Positions 42,363 through 51,497 are shown, counted from the first letter of the stretch. The stretch: DNA of 56,536 nt from Lachnospiraceae bacterium UBA3821 (GCA_002368865.1 DFDT01000101.1:1-56536), one strand, 5' to 3'. Notes: a model not told the origin generated them from the letters alone. A program made the numbers and translations.

Positions 42363-43478
42363 ATGGGTGGTGACAGGAAGCATATTAAAAGAATTGATCT
42401 CACAAGGGATTATGAGGCGCATGCCGCGGAATACCGGGCGGCGATCGAGCAGGTCTGCAGGGAGACCGCATTTTCCGGCGGAAAATATGCAGATCGGTTC
42501 GACGCGGAATTTGCGGCCTATGTGGGCAGCCGGTACGCCTGCGGCGTGAATAACGGTACCTCGGCGCTGCATTTGGCAATGTTGGCGCTTGGCGTGGGAC
42601 CGGGGGATGAGGTGATCGTTCCGGCAAATACCTATATCGCCACGGCCTGGGGCGTCAGCTACACAGGGGCCACACCGGTGTTTGCGGACTGTACGAAGGA
42701 TACCTGGGAGATCGATCCGGCTGCGCTCGAAGCGAAGATCACATCCAGAACCAAGGGGATCATCGGTGTGCATCTCTACGGACAGCCTTTTAACTATGCG
42801 GGCGTGAAAGAGATTGCGGACAGACATGGGCTTTTTGTGGTGGAAGACTGCGCCCAGGCCCACGGCGCAAAGTTCGAGGGCAGGAATGCAGGAACGCTCG
42901 GGGAACTGGGCTGTTTCAGCTTTTATCCGGGCAAGAATCTTTACGCGTTCGGCGAGGGCGGCAGCGTGACATGCGATAAGGAGTCCTATTATAAGCACAT
43001 GACCAGGTTGAAGAATCAGGGCTGTGATGTGCGTTATTATCATGATGAGATTGGGTATAATTACAGACTGGAAGGCATGCAGGGTGCGGTGCTTTCGGTG
43101 AGTCTGAAATATCTGCCGGAGTGGACAGCGTGTAGACAGGAGATTGGCAGGCGCTATCTGCGGGAGATCACCAATCCGGCGATCACCATGCAGGCGCATC
43201 CGGACAATACGGAGCCGGTGTTCCATCTGTTTGTGGTCACTGTGCCGGATCAAAAGGGATTCGTGCAGTATATGGCGGATGCGGATGTGGAGTGCAACAT
43301 GCATTATCCAGTGCCCTGTCACTTGCAGAAGGCATATGCTCATTTGGGTTACAAAGAGGGGGACTGCCCCAATGCGGAATATCTGGCGGCCCATTGTGTG
43401 ACGCTGCCGTTGTTCCCCGAGATGCGGGAAGATGAGATCACACGGGTGATTGAACTGTGTAATGCATACACTTTTTGA
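42363..43478 (+). CDS. DegT/DnrJ/EryC1/StrS sugar aminotransferase
   Basis: PLP enzyme of 371 residues that converts a keto-sugar nucleotide into an amino sugar. Visible are NNGTSALHLAMLALG (63-77), VEDCAQAHGA with Asp162, and FYPGKNLYAFGEGG with the Schiff-base Lys191. The sequence is close in character to FdtB/QdtB-type 3-aminotransferases, but regiospecificity cannot be read by eye. An in-frame start at 42303 is rejected because GGAGGA sits directly before the ATG at 42363. The GNAT gene that follows would acetylate the new amine. Confidence 0.93.
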   Translation: MGGDRKHIKRIDLTRDYEAHAAEYRAAIEQVCRETAFSGGKYADRFDAEFAAYVGSRYACGVNNGTSALHLAMLALGVGPGDEVIVPANTYIATAWGVSYTGATPVFADCTKDTWEIDPAALEAKITSRTKGIIGVHLYGQPFNYAGVKEIADRHGLFVVEDCAQAHGAKFEGRNAGTLGELGCFSFYPGKNLYAFGEGGSVTCDKESYYKHMTRLKNQGCDVRYYHDEIGYNYRLEGMQGAVLSVSLKYLPEWTACRQEIGRRYLREITNPAITMQAHPDNTEPVFHLFVVTVPDQKGFVQYMADADVECNMHYPVPCHLQKAYAHLGYKEGDCPNAEYLAAHCVTLPLFPEMREDEITRVIELCNAYTF

Positions 43479-43511
43479 AATTGACGCAAACGAACGGAAG
43501 GAATATAATAC

Positions 43512-44060
43512 ATGGCAGGCAGTTATAGGGATGAGGAAGCCGGGATCTATCTGCGGCTGATGACATCTGCGGATACGGACAGGATTGTGGCGTGGAGAAA
43601 TTCCGACGCGGTGCGGAAAAATTTTATCTATCAGGAGCTTTTTACCAGAGAAAGCCATGAAAACTGGGTGCGGACGCAGGTGGAGACCGGGCACGTGGTG
43701 CAGATGATCATCTGTGACTGCGCCACAGACAAGGCGTTGGGAAGCGTCTATATCCGGGATATCGACAGAAAGCACAACAAGGCGGAGTACGGTATTTTTA
43801 TCGGGGAGCCGGAAGCCCGTGGCCGGGGAATTGGCACAGCAGCGGCGAAGCTGATGCTCCGGTATTGCTTTGAAGAAGAAAAGCTGCATCGCATTTATCT
43901 GCGGGCGCTTACGGAGAATGGACAGGCAATCCGCAGCTATGAAAAAGCCGGATTTCGGCGGGAGGGCTATCTGAAGGATGATGTGAGGATCGACGGGGTA
44001 TACCGTGATGTTGTCTGGATGGCGGCAGTGGCGGAGGAGAATGGTTCCGAGGAAAGGTAA
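43512..44060 (+). CDS. GNAT acetyltransferase (RimJ/RimL or PseH-like)
   Basis: 182 residues with the acetyl-CoA-binding loop RGRGIGTAA (103-111) and the C-terminal SYEKAGFRREGYLKDD region of the GNAT fold. RNSDAVRKNFI near the N-terminus resembles enzymes acting on amino-sugar nucleotides such as PseH. Placed 33 bases after a DegT aminotransferase gene, it most likely N-acetylates that product, giving an acetamido-deoxy sugar for the surface glycan. A protein-N-terminal acetyltransferase role is possible but less favoured by context. Confidence 0.85.
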   Translation: MAGSYRDEEAGIYLRLMTSADTDRIVAWRNSDAVRKNFIYQELFTRESHENWVRTQVETGHVVQMIICDCATDKALGSVYIRDIDRKHNKAEYGIFIGEPEARGRGIGTAAAKLMLRYCFEEEKLHRIYLRALTENGQAIRSYEKAGFRREGYLKDDVRIDGVYRDVVWMAAVAEENGSEER

Positions 44061-44065
44061 GTAAG

Positions 44066-45010
44066 ATGAAGAAGGTCAGTTTTGTGATCCCCTGTTACCG
44101 GTCGGAGAAGACATTGGAGCATGTGGTGACAGAGATCAATGAAACCATGGAGAAATTACATAAGTATGAGCATGAGATCATTCTGGTGAACGACTGCTCG
44201 CCGGACGGGACGTTTGAGGTGATCCGCAGACTGTGTGAAGCCCATGCAAATATCCGGGGGATCGGGTTTGCCAGGAATTTCGGACAGCATGCGGCGCTGA
44301 TGGCGGGTCTGCGGCAGACAACCGGCGATTATGTAGTGTGTCTGGACGATGACGGGCAGACGCCGGCGGACGAGGTGGATAAGTTGTTAGGGAAGCTGGA
44401 GGAAGGATTTGACGCTGTCTACGCAAAGTATGAGCACAAGCATCACTCCGGTTTCCGCAACTGGGGCAGCAGGGTCAATGAGCTGATGCTGCGGATGATG
44501 CTGGAGAAGCCGAAAGAGCTTTATATTTCCAGCTATTTTGCAGTGAAGCGGTTTGTGGTGGAGGATATGATCCGCTATGAGAACTCGTATCCTTATGTGA
44601 TCGGGCTTGTGCTGCGGGCGACCAAGAATATCACGAATGTGGTGGTGCAGCACAGGGACAGGGAGGAAGGCAGTTCTGGCTATACGATCAAGAAACTGTT
44701 GGGATTGTGGTTTAACGGTTTTACCGCGTTTTCGGTGAAGCCGCTGCGGATTGCTACGACCATTGGGGTTGCCAGTGCGTGCGCGGGATTTTTGTACGGA
44801 ATCTATACGATCGTGAAGCGTTTCCTGAATCCGGCGGTTCCTATGGGATTCAGTGCGTTGATGGCGGCGCTGGTATTCTTCGGCGGTATGATCATGATCA
44901 TGCTGGGCCTGATCGGAGAATATGTGGGCAGGATTTATATCAGCATGAATAATTCTCCGCAGTATGTGATCAGAGAGCGGATCAATTGCCAGGAGGCATT
45001 GCATGAATAG
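44066..45010 (+). CDS. GT2 polyprenyl-phosphate glycosyltransferase (ArnC/GtrB-like)
   Basis: 314 residues. The GT-A domain shows KVSFVIPCYRSEKTLEHV (3-20), VNDCSPDGTFEVI, GFARNFGQHAALMAG (67-81) and the DDDGQTP motif (94-100), the signature of ArnC/GtrB enzymes. Two C-terminal membrane helices (about 230-255 and 268-292) follow. It should charge polyprenyl phosphate with a sugar, plausibly the acetamido sugar made by the two genes upstream. The last codons overlap the next membrane protein gene by eight bases, suggesting a donor/transferase pair. Confidence 0.92.
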   Translation: MKKVSFVIPCYRSEKTLEHVVTEINETMEKLHKYEHEIILVNDCSPDGTFEVIRRLCEAHANIRGIGFARNFGQHAALMAGLRQTTGDYVVCLDDDGQTPADEVDKLLGKLEEGFDAVYAKYEHKHHSGFRNWGSRVNELMLRMMLEKPKELYISSYFAVKRFVVEDMIRYENSYPYVIGLVLRATKNITNVVVQHRDREEGSSGYTIKKLLGLWFNGFTAFSVKPLRIATTIGVASACAGFLYGIYTIVKRFLNPAVPMGFSALMAALVFFGGMIMIMLGLIGEYVGRIYISMNNSPQYVIRERINCQEALHE

Positions 45011-46634
45011 ACTGTTGGGCTGGTTCAGACAGGACAAAAGATATGTGGTATGGGGCAAAGCGCTGCTGATGGCGCTTTTGCCTTTTTTGTGCTGTGTTGT
45101 GACCTGCGCCGTGCAGGGATATGGCATTGGAGATGTATATCTGCCGGCGTCCGAGTGGAATGATGAGCTGTTTTATTATAAGCAGGTGGAAAGTATTGTG
45201 GCGTACGGGTTCCCGCAGGGATATTACGGATTCAATGAAAGTCACGGTCTGGTGTTATCCTTTGCGGCATGGAGCCCGGTGCTGGTGCTGCCCTGGATCG
45301 CGTGGGGCTTTTTGTTTGGCTGGAATTTTATGGCGCCGGTCATCTGCAATATCGTATTGATGATGGCGGCCATGTTTTTGTTTGTATTGCTGGTGAAGCC
45401 CACCTGGAAACAGATGGGGATCCTGACGCTGCTGTTTTGTCTTTATACGCCGTTTGCGCGGTATATGCTGTCCGGAATGCCGGAGATCATCTGTATCAGT
45501 CACCTCATCCTGTTTTACGGGCTGGCGGTGAGCCATGGCAGGGAGGAGAAGGGCTGGAAGCTTGCGGGGATGTTTGCGGTTTCCGGGCTGCTTACGCTGA
45601 TGCGGCCTTATATGCTGCTCTTTTTGCTGCTGCCGGATTTTTTCTGGGTGCGCCGGGCGAGAAGAGAGGGAAAATTGTGGATCGGAGTGCTGGGCTCCTG
45701 CGCGGTGACCGGATGCGTGCTGGTATGCTATGCGATGATCAAGCACTTTTTTGGGGCGGAGTATTTTCATCCGCTGTTTTTCACGGATTGGATCACCCTA
45801 TTCTTTACGGACGGATTTGGCGCGGGCGTGCACAATTTCTTCGGGACATTATATTGGAAGGGAAAAGATTTCCGGGCACACACGGTGCAGGGAATCCGCA
45901 CCGGATTGGCGTCGGGCGCTTTTTTTGCTGGATATCTGGTGACAATGGCGGTGCTGTTATGGCAGAGTGTGGCGGATTTCAGAAAATTGCGCAGGAACCG
46001 TGGGGGAAGTGTGGCACAGAGTGCAGCGCGGCAGAGTGCGGCGACGGAGTCACAGCTGATCGCGGAGTCACATCTGGCGTTTTCCTTTATCGGCATGCTG
46101 TTTGCGCTGCTTTTGATGTATAAGCTGACAGAGGGAAGCAAGCATCTTCTGACCTTTATGGCGGTGGGGGTGTTTGTGGTGAGCCTGATGGACACACGGT
46201 TTTTTAAGAAGGCAGTGGTGATGGGAGCGTGTTTTGCATATCTGTATTCCTATCGGGCTGTGGATCCCTATGACTATCAGGTGCCTTTTGTGACTGCCAA
46301 GCGGCAGATGCAGGTGGAGGACTGGAAGGGAAGGTTTGATGCCGCGCTGGAAATGCACCGGGAAAATGTGCCAAATTATGACAATGTTGTCATATGGGTG
46401 TTTAATGAGCAGAGCGCAGAGGGGCAGACAATGAAGTGGCAGCTGCTGTATGCGCTGCCGGAAGGGTATGGGATCAGTTGCTGTCAGAAGGATTTTATCC
46501 TGGAACATCTGAGTGAGACGAGGAGCCGCTATTTGGCTGCCCAGACGGGCGCAGAGGTGGATGCCGCCTGTGCCGCCGCCGGGTGGAAACTGTTAGACAG
46601 GGATGCGGATCTGGTTCTGTACGAGAGACCTTAG
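45003..46634 (+). CDS. Polytopic membrane protein, probable GT-C transferase
   Basis: 543 residues with about eleven helices and a soluble C-terminal part (about 430-543) rich in charged residues, ending LLDRDADLVLYERP. The first outer loop (about 38-75) has LPASEWNDELFYYKQVES, an acidic pair where GT-C transferases bind polyprenyl-linked donors. It overlaps the ArnC/GtrB-like gene start-to-stop, so the two probably work together: one loads the lipid carrier, the other passes the sugar to the outer glycan. It is the last plus-strand gene of the cluster, 18 bases from the convergent esterase. Confidence 0.76.
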   Translation: MNRLLGWFRQDKRYVVWGKALLMALLPFLCCVVTCAVQGYGIGDVYLPASEWNDELFYYKQVESIVAYGFPQGYYGFNESHGLVLSFAAWSPVLVLPWIAWGFLFGWNFMAPVICNIVLMMAAMFLFVLLVKPTWKQMGILTLLFCLYTPFARYMLSGMPEIICISHLILFYGLAVSHGREEKGWKLAGMFAVSGLLTLMRPYMLLFLLLPDFFWVRRARREGKLWIGVLGSCAVTGCVLVCYAMIKHFFGAEYFHPLFFTDWITLFFTDGFGAGVHNFFGTLYWKGKDFRAHTVQGIRTGLASGAFFAGYLVTMAVLLWQSVADFRKLRRNRGGSVAQSAARQSAATESQLIAESHLAFSFIGMLFALLLMYKLTEGSKHLLTFMAVGVFVVSLMDTRFFKKAVVMGACFAYLYSYRAVDPYDYQVPFVTAKRQMQVEDWKGRFDAALEMHRENVPNYDNVVIWVFNEQSAEGQTMKWQLLYALPEGYGISCCQKDFILEHLSETRSRYLAAQTGAEVDAACAAAGWKLLDRDADLVLYERP

Positions 46635-46652
46635 CGGGGGTATGCATCACGG

Positions 46653-48065
46653 CTATTGCAGCAGTCTGGCAATATCGCATGCCATGAGGTACCTGGTGGC
46701 CTCATTGGGATGGCATCCGTCCAGCAAATAGGCCGGATGATTTTCGCCGTTGATGGGAAGCTCGGTATAACTATTGTAGAACAGGAAGCTGTTTTCCTCG
46801 CTGATCTGCTTCATAGCTGCAATATATTGCGGGAGCGTGCCGCCTTCTTCAGACTGCGGCTCCTGGCCGTTGTTGAAATAGCTGGTAAAATTCGTTGCCA
46901 CGAACAGGATCACAGCGCCCGGATATGCTTCCGTCAGTTTGTCTGTGGCGGTGCGGAGGGCGCCGGAATAGGTGTTGATATCGTAAGGGTTGGAGGCGTT
47001 TTGAACGGGGGCTCCGGTAAAGAAATCATTCATCCCGAAGTCCAGTACAAAACAGGTTTTTCGCTCAGCCCCCGCATGTTCGAAATAATCGGACATGCCT
47101 TTATAGATGACAGAATCTTCTGACAGATCTGTCAGATCCTGAGCCAGAAAACGGTCGACAACCTGCGGCAGATATGCAGTGGCAGGGGCACCGCCCACAG
47201 CGCAATTGTAGACGTGGGCACCGGTCTTGCCGCTGAAGGCTCCGGGGATAGAGGATGTCTCAGGGAATGCCATGATGCTGTCCCCGAAGAATACTACATC
47301 CCAGTCAGACAGATCGGGATACTGTAATGCAGGATTGTTTTGCGCACTGCGGTATTCGGTGACCAGGTTTTCAAAGCCGTTCAGGCGTGCCTCGCAGTTT
47401 TCTCCGGTCAGCCGATATCCGTGGTCACTGTCTGTATACATGGAAAGGACATGCGAGATGCCGGGATTCACGCCAAAATCGCTTTCATAGTTTGCAGGGT
47501 TGGCTACCAGCCATTCGGTGGAACCGTAGAAATAGAAGGACACATTCTGCTGTAGCCACTGGTTGCCCTGAGAAAGTGACATTGCTGTCGTTATAAAATT
47601 CCGGTAATCTGAAAAAATCTTTGTAAATTCCTTGTCACTCAGATTTTTCCAGTAATCCAAAGAAGGATACGCAATGACCACCTCATAGCGGCGGTCCGGC
47701 CGCTCTGAGATCAGCTTTATCAGCTTATCTGCCGGGATCAGATCCGGCCGAATGCCCAGATAGACGGTTTCCACCTCATTGTCGGTCTCGTCAACTTTGC
47801 GGAGATACGTTTTCAGAGCTGCAAGATCCGGAATACAATAGGATGCATTCAGCGGATAGATGCCGCGATAGTACCGGAAATCTTCCTCTGTAAAATAGTC
47901 GATCGGGTAAGTGGAAAGGAATATTGCTGTATAGGATTCCGTGGCGATCCGGTCAAAATCCGGGCGCATAGGTTCCAGCTTTTTGTTTTCCTGATATCTG
48001 TAGATGCCGAAGCCGACCAATGCAGTAAGTATTAGTATAGAAAGAACGGGGATTATTTTTTTCAT
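46653..48065 (-). CDS. Membrane-anchored SGNH/GDSL hydrolase
   Basis: 470 residues. An N-terminal anchor (about 3-22) and an uncharacterised extracellular domain (about 35-240) are followed by an SGNH esterase domain (about 255-470). It has FFGDSIM with Ser263, the block II glycine region, GMND (344-347) and the closing DGCHPN with Asp449 and His452, so the catalytic residues are intact. It could remove or exchange acyl groups on surface glycan or on pectin-derived material; both neighbours make sense. The ribosome binding site is distant. It is divergent from the pectinesterase gene. Confidence 0.88.
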   Translation of the reverse strand: MKKIIPVLSILILTALVGFGIYRYQENKKLEPMRPDFDRIATESYTAIFLSTYPIDYFTEEDFRYYRGIYPLNASYCIPDLAALKTYLRKVDETDNEVETVYLGIRPDLIPADKLIKLISERPDRRYEVVIAYPSLDYWKNLSDKEFTKIFSDYRNFITTAMSLSQGNQWLQQNVSFYFYGSTEWLVANPANYESDFGVNPGISHVLSMYTDSDHGYRLTGENCEARLNGFENLVTEYRSAQNNPALQYPDLSDWDVVFFGDSIMAFPETSSIPGAFSGKTGAHVYNCAVGGAPATAYLPQVVDRFLAQDLTDLSEDSVIYKGMSDYFEHAGAERKTCFVLDFGMNDFFTGAPVQNASNPYDINTYSGALRTATDKLTEAYPGAVILFVATNFTSYFNNGQEPQSEEGGTLPQYIAAMKQISEENSFLFYNSYTELPINGENHPAYLLDGCHPNEATRYLMACDIARLLQ

Positions 48066-48173
48066 TGGATTTGGACACTCCTGTCGGTTTTTTATATCAA
48101 AATCGTAATTCCTGTGGAATGTATTTTAACATAGATAAGGTAAAATGTAAAATTGGAAAGAGGAGGAGAAAAC

Positions 48174-50285
48174 GTGACGATGAAAGATGCTTTAGGCGGC
48201 AATGCTGAGAACTTTACGTTTTTTATGGATGAAAAGGCTGTAGATGGGAAAGTTTCTACAGGGGAGTACCGGTTCGGGGACAGTACGCTTTTGCTGGCAG
48301 GGGAAACTGTTGACGGAGTTATTACACAGTATACGGTAAAGCCCGACAGGAAAGTTTTAATGAATGGCAAAGAGGTGGATTCTTACACGGCAGGGAAGAG
48401 ACATGCAACAGCCAATGACATTCCCACTATTCCCGGGGAGGGAGATGGTACCTTAACTGTGTTCACGCCGGCCGGTCAGGGTATGATGACAGTTTACTTC
48501 CATACAACAGCCATCCTGAGAGTCTGGGATTTTAATACGGATGGAACCAGAAACGGATATGTTGATTCTGACACCGGTATCACACAGTATTCCTTTTTTG
48601 TTGCCCCGGGACATACTTATGTCATATCCACAACGGGCAGGACAAATAATATGTTCTATGCAGGATACCGTTATCTTGTGGATGAAAAGATCACAAATCC
48701 GATCACGGTTACCAATGTGGATGCTGTGCTGCCTGATACATTGAAGGTTACTGCAGTGGACGCAGATCTCGGTGGGGATCCGATAACGATTTCCGGCGAT
48801 ACCGCAGCGTTAGAGCTTTTAAAGGGGCATACTTACAGGCTTTCAACCAATGACGGCGGAGTGAAGGCGCTTAGCGATGAAAGCGAGACCTTTACGGCAA
48901 CCGGTAAAAACGTTACCATCTCGCTGCACGGTGTTGCGGATGAGGTCCTTACGGGTAAGATCACAGGTACGGATCCGTCGACGGTTACCGGACTCACGTT
49001 TACCAATATGGTGAACGGTGCTGTATATCGGGCTGAGGTATCGGGAAATACCTATACCTGTTCCATGAAGCCGGGTGAGTACAATACCGGTGTGGAAACT
49101 TCCAATGGCGGCGTGACGTATGACAGAGTCTCTGTCAGGTCAGGGGGGCGGAATGTAAACGAAGTGTATGTGGAGGTTGCCGGTCCTGCAGCTCCCGCGA
49201 TCCCGTTCAGGAGCGAGATCCATGTTCCGGGCGATTATGCATCGCTGAATGAAGCATCTGACGCGATCTTCAGAATGGAAGACAGACCGGCGGGGGAGGC
49301 AGGAAGAGTAACCATTCATCTGACTGACGACCTGTCCGAACAGGTTGTGATGGCGGCTCCGTATGTTACTTTAAAAGGCAATGGACATACCATTTCCTGG
49401 TATTACGGTGTGGGTACCTTGTATTATTCGATTGAGGAGTCTACCGGTTTATACAGCGAACGGCTTGCGAGAGACAAATATTCCTATGCAGAAGGGGACG
49501 GCAGGATCTGGGGCAGTGTGTTTATCGTAAGAGGTGATTACTTCTTGGCAGAAGATACAACCTTTAAGAACACTTACAATTATGAGCTGACAGAAGCGGA
49601 AAAGGCGGATATCGCAGGGTGTGTACTTGCGGTTGACAGACTGGCCGACGATGCGGATGTTTCTGCGTATAAATTTAAAGAAAGATCCAATGCATTCTAT
49701 ATTGAAGCGGATCATATCGAATGTTATAATTGCAAGATTCTTTCTTCTCAGGATACCTTGGGGAGAAATGGCAGTGAAAACAACAATTATCACGCGTATT
49801 TCAGAGATTGTGTGATCGGCGGCAATGTAGACTATATCTGCGGTGAATTTGCAGCGGTTTTTGATCATTGTGAACTCCAGTGGAAGACTTATCCCGATGA
49901 TGCGGGTAATAATGGCAAGGTCGGTTATATTGCAGCGCCGAAGACAAGCCCGTATGTATTCAGAAATTGCACTGTGACAACCTCCGGAGAGGAAGGGGCG
50001 GATCCTGTCGTGGGCTATTATGGCAGAACCTGGGGGAAGGAATCTAAGGCCGCTTTTATCAATACCGAGACAAACGGATACATCAGTGAAGCCGGCTGGG
50101 GCGAGATGAGTTCGGGGGAAGCCGATTCAGCGGCGTTTTATGAGTATAACAATACAAATAACGGTGTGGTAATGTATACAACGGGCTGCAGGAATCAGAC
50201 GGAAGATGCAGTAAAGGACTATATAGATACGGATACGGTTGTTGACACGGTTCTCGGCTCCTGGATGCCGGTTCATTATGTGTAA
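48174..50285 (+). CDS. Pectinesterase (CE8) paralogue lacking signal peptide and anchor
   Basis: 703 residues. After an N-terminal beta-rich region (about 1-325), a right-handed beta-helix CE8 domain carries SSQDTLG (Gln526-Asp527), GNVDYICG with Asp553 and GRTW (Arg618, Trp620), the expected active-site set for pectin demethylation. GGAGG seven bases before the GTG at 48174 supports the start. There is no signal peptide, tandem module or C-terminal anchor, all present in the second copy at 52266-56272, and about 100 residues before the catalytic domain are also missing. It looks like a truncated paralogue; whether it is exported is doubtful. Confidence 0.85.
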   Translation: MTMKDALGGNAENFTFFMDEKAVDGKVSTGEYRFGDSTLLLAGETVDGVITQYTVKPDRKVLMNGKEVDSYTAGKRHATANDIPTIPGEGDGTLTVFTPAGQGMMTVYFHTTAILRVWDFNTDGTRNGYVDSDTGITQYSFFVAPGHTYVISTTGRTNNMFYAGYRYLVDEKITNPITVTNVDAVLPDTLKVTAVDADLGGDPITISGDTAALELLKGHTYRLSTNDGGVKALSDESETFTATGKNVTISLHGVADEVLTGKITGTDPSTVTGLTFTNMVNGAVYRAEVSGNTYTCSMKPGEYNTGVETSNGGVTYDRVSVRSGGRNVNEVYVEVAGPAAPAIPFRSEIHVPGDYASLNEASDAIFRMEDRPAGEAGRVTIHLTDDLSEQVVMAAPYVTLKGNGHTISWYYGVGTLYYSIEESTGLYSERLARDKYSYAEGDGRIWGSVFIVRGDYFLAEDTTFKNTYNYELTEAEKADIAGCVLAVDRLADDADVSAYKFKERSNAFYIEADHIECYNCKILSSQDTLGRNGSENNNYHAYFRDCVIGGNVDYICGEFAAVFDHCELQWKTYPDDAGNNGKVGYIAAPKTSPYVFRNCTVTTSGEEGADPVVGYYGRTWGKESKAAFINTETNGYISEAGWGEMSSGEADSAAFYEYNNTNNGVVMYTTGCRNQTEDAVKDYIDTDTVVDTVLGSWMPVHYV

Positions 50286-50302
50286 GACGGTGATTGGATG
50301 AG

Positions 50303-50338
50303 GACGCCCGCAGGTCACAATATGATCGCGGGCGTTTG
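50303..50338 (+). terminator. Terminator after the first pectinesterase gene
   Basis: ACGCCCGC (50304-50311) pairs with GCGGGCGT (50328-50335), followed by a short TTT. The T run is weak. Confidence 0.6.
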
Positions 50339-50397
50339 ATGGTGCGCCTGGCGACGCACGTTTCAGATGTTTACAAACAGAGAATCAAAATCGGGTA

Positions 50398-50426
50398 TTG
50401 ACAAATATTGTCATCTATTGTAATAT
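50398..50426 (+). promoter_or_regulatory. Promoter with overlapping palindrome
   Basis: TTGACA (50398-50403), a 17-base spacer and TAATAT (50421-50426). TGACAA-ATA-TTGTCA (50399-50413) is a small perfect palindrome over the -35, a candidate operator. Confidence 0.65.
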
Positions 50427-50444
50427 AAAGTCACTTCCAAAGTG

Positions 50445-50470
50445 CATATTTGAATCGCTGATTCAATATG
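50445..50470 (+). promoter_or_regulatory. Leader hairpin of the nuclease-like gene
   Basis: CATATTTGAATC pairs with GATTCAATATG around GCT with one bulged base (50445-50470). A second small stem TGGGC/GCCCA follows at about 50478-50492. They lie in a leader of about 125 bases before the TTG start. Confidence 0.5.
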
Positions 50471-50559
50471 AGATCAATGGGCATTTCGCCCAATAATTCC
50501 AAGTTTACAAATGATACGGAGCCGAATCGCAAAAGAAAGGACAGAAAGGGGAGAATGTA

Positions 50560-51483
50560 TTGGCGAAAAGAAAATTGAAAAATGTTACGGCGGGGATGAT
50601 CCAATGGCATCCGGCGTTTGTAACGGGAATTGATCTGGATCTGAGCAAATATCGGAACGGAGTAGTTCATGAAAACGAACATAATCTGAACTCGAAGCCG
50701 CTTTCAATTGACGTTCTGATCAGGAAAAAAGTGAATGTGAGGATTGAGGATAATGAGATCGGGAAGATCTTCAGACGATATAATATCGTGGAATATAAGT
50801 CGCCCGACGATCACATGGACATTGACACTTATTATAAGGTGAACGGATATGCCTGTCTGTTTAAATCTTATGGTGAATGGGTCGACGCTATCAAAGCCGA
50901 GGAGGTGACGATATCCCTGTTCCGTTATGCGAAGCCGCAGAAACTGTTCCAATATTTTAGAAGAAATGGAATGACAGTCTCTAATCCTTATCCTGGGATC
51001 TACTATGTGGAAGGGAAAACATTGTTTCCTGTGCAGGTTGTCGTGACAGGGGAACTGGACGTAGACAAGCATATCTGGCTGGTCGCATTGTCAGGAAAAC
51101 TAACGGAACAGCAGGTGGAAAAGATTCTGGCAAAGGCTTCACAGCTAACGAACGAAAGAGAAAAAAGGCTTGCAGATTCCGTCTTGCAGGTATGTGTTGC
51201 AGCAAATAGGAAAATTGTAGAAAAACTGAAAGGAGAAAATCATATGTGTCAGGCATTGGCAGAAATTATGGAGCCGGAGATCAGGCAATGGAAAGCAGAA
51301 AGCATGGCTGCGGGCAGAGCTGCGGGCAGAGCGGAGGGCAGAGCGGAAGCTCGGAGCGAATATATTACTATTGTTATAAATATGCTTCGGGATCTTGGGC
51401 AGAGTGATGAGGATATTCAAGGGATCATCATAAAAAATTTCAGTCTGCATGAAAATGAAGTAGAAAAGTATATGGCAATTTAG
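50560..51483 (+). CDS. PD-(D/E)XK-like protein, Rpn-related
   Basis: 307 residues. The N-terminal half shows a nuclease-type core: LSIDVLIRKK with Asp51 and NIVEYKSPDD with Glu78-x-Lys80, matching a PD-(D/E)XK pattern. The C-terminus has the AAGRAAGRAEGRAEARSEY repeat (about 248-266) and short tail seen in Rpn-type proteins. Overall similarity to the gene at 30351 is low, so it is a different subfamily. The start is TTG behind GGGGAG. A decayed C-terminal fragment of related type follows directly, which points to repeated acquisition. Activity is not certain. Confidence 0.7.
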   Translation: MAKRKLKNVTAGMIQWHPAFVTGIDLDLSKYRNGVVHENEHNLNSKPLSIDVLIRKKVNVRIEDNEIGKIFRRYNIVEYKSPDDHMDIDTYYKVNGYACLFKSYGEWVDAIKAEEVTISLFRYAKPQKLFQYFRRNGMTVSNPYPGIYYVEGKTLFPVQVVVTGELDVDKHIWLVALSGKLTEQQVEKILAKASQLTNEREKRLADSVLQVCVAANRKIVEKLKGENHMCQALAEIMEPEIRQWKAESMAAGRAAGRAEGRAEARSEYITIVINMLRDLGQSDEDIQGIIIKNFSLHENEVEKYMAI

Positions 51484-51497
51484 AAGGTACTGAGTAA

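Noticed and set aside
42273..43889. 538-codon open frame on the minus strand
   Set aside because: Antisense to the aminotransferase and acetyltransferase genes, whose active-site motifs are intact on the plus strand; composition is shadow-like.
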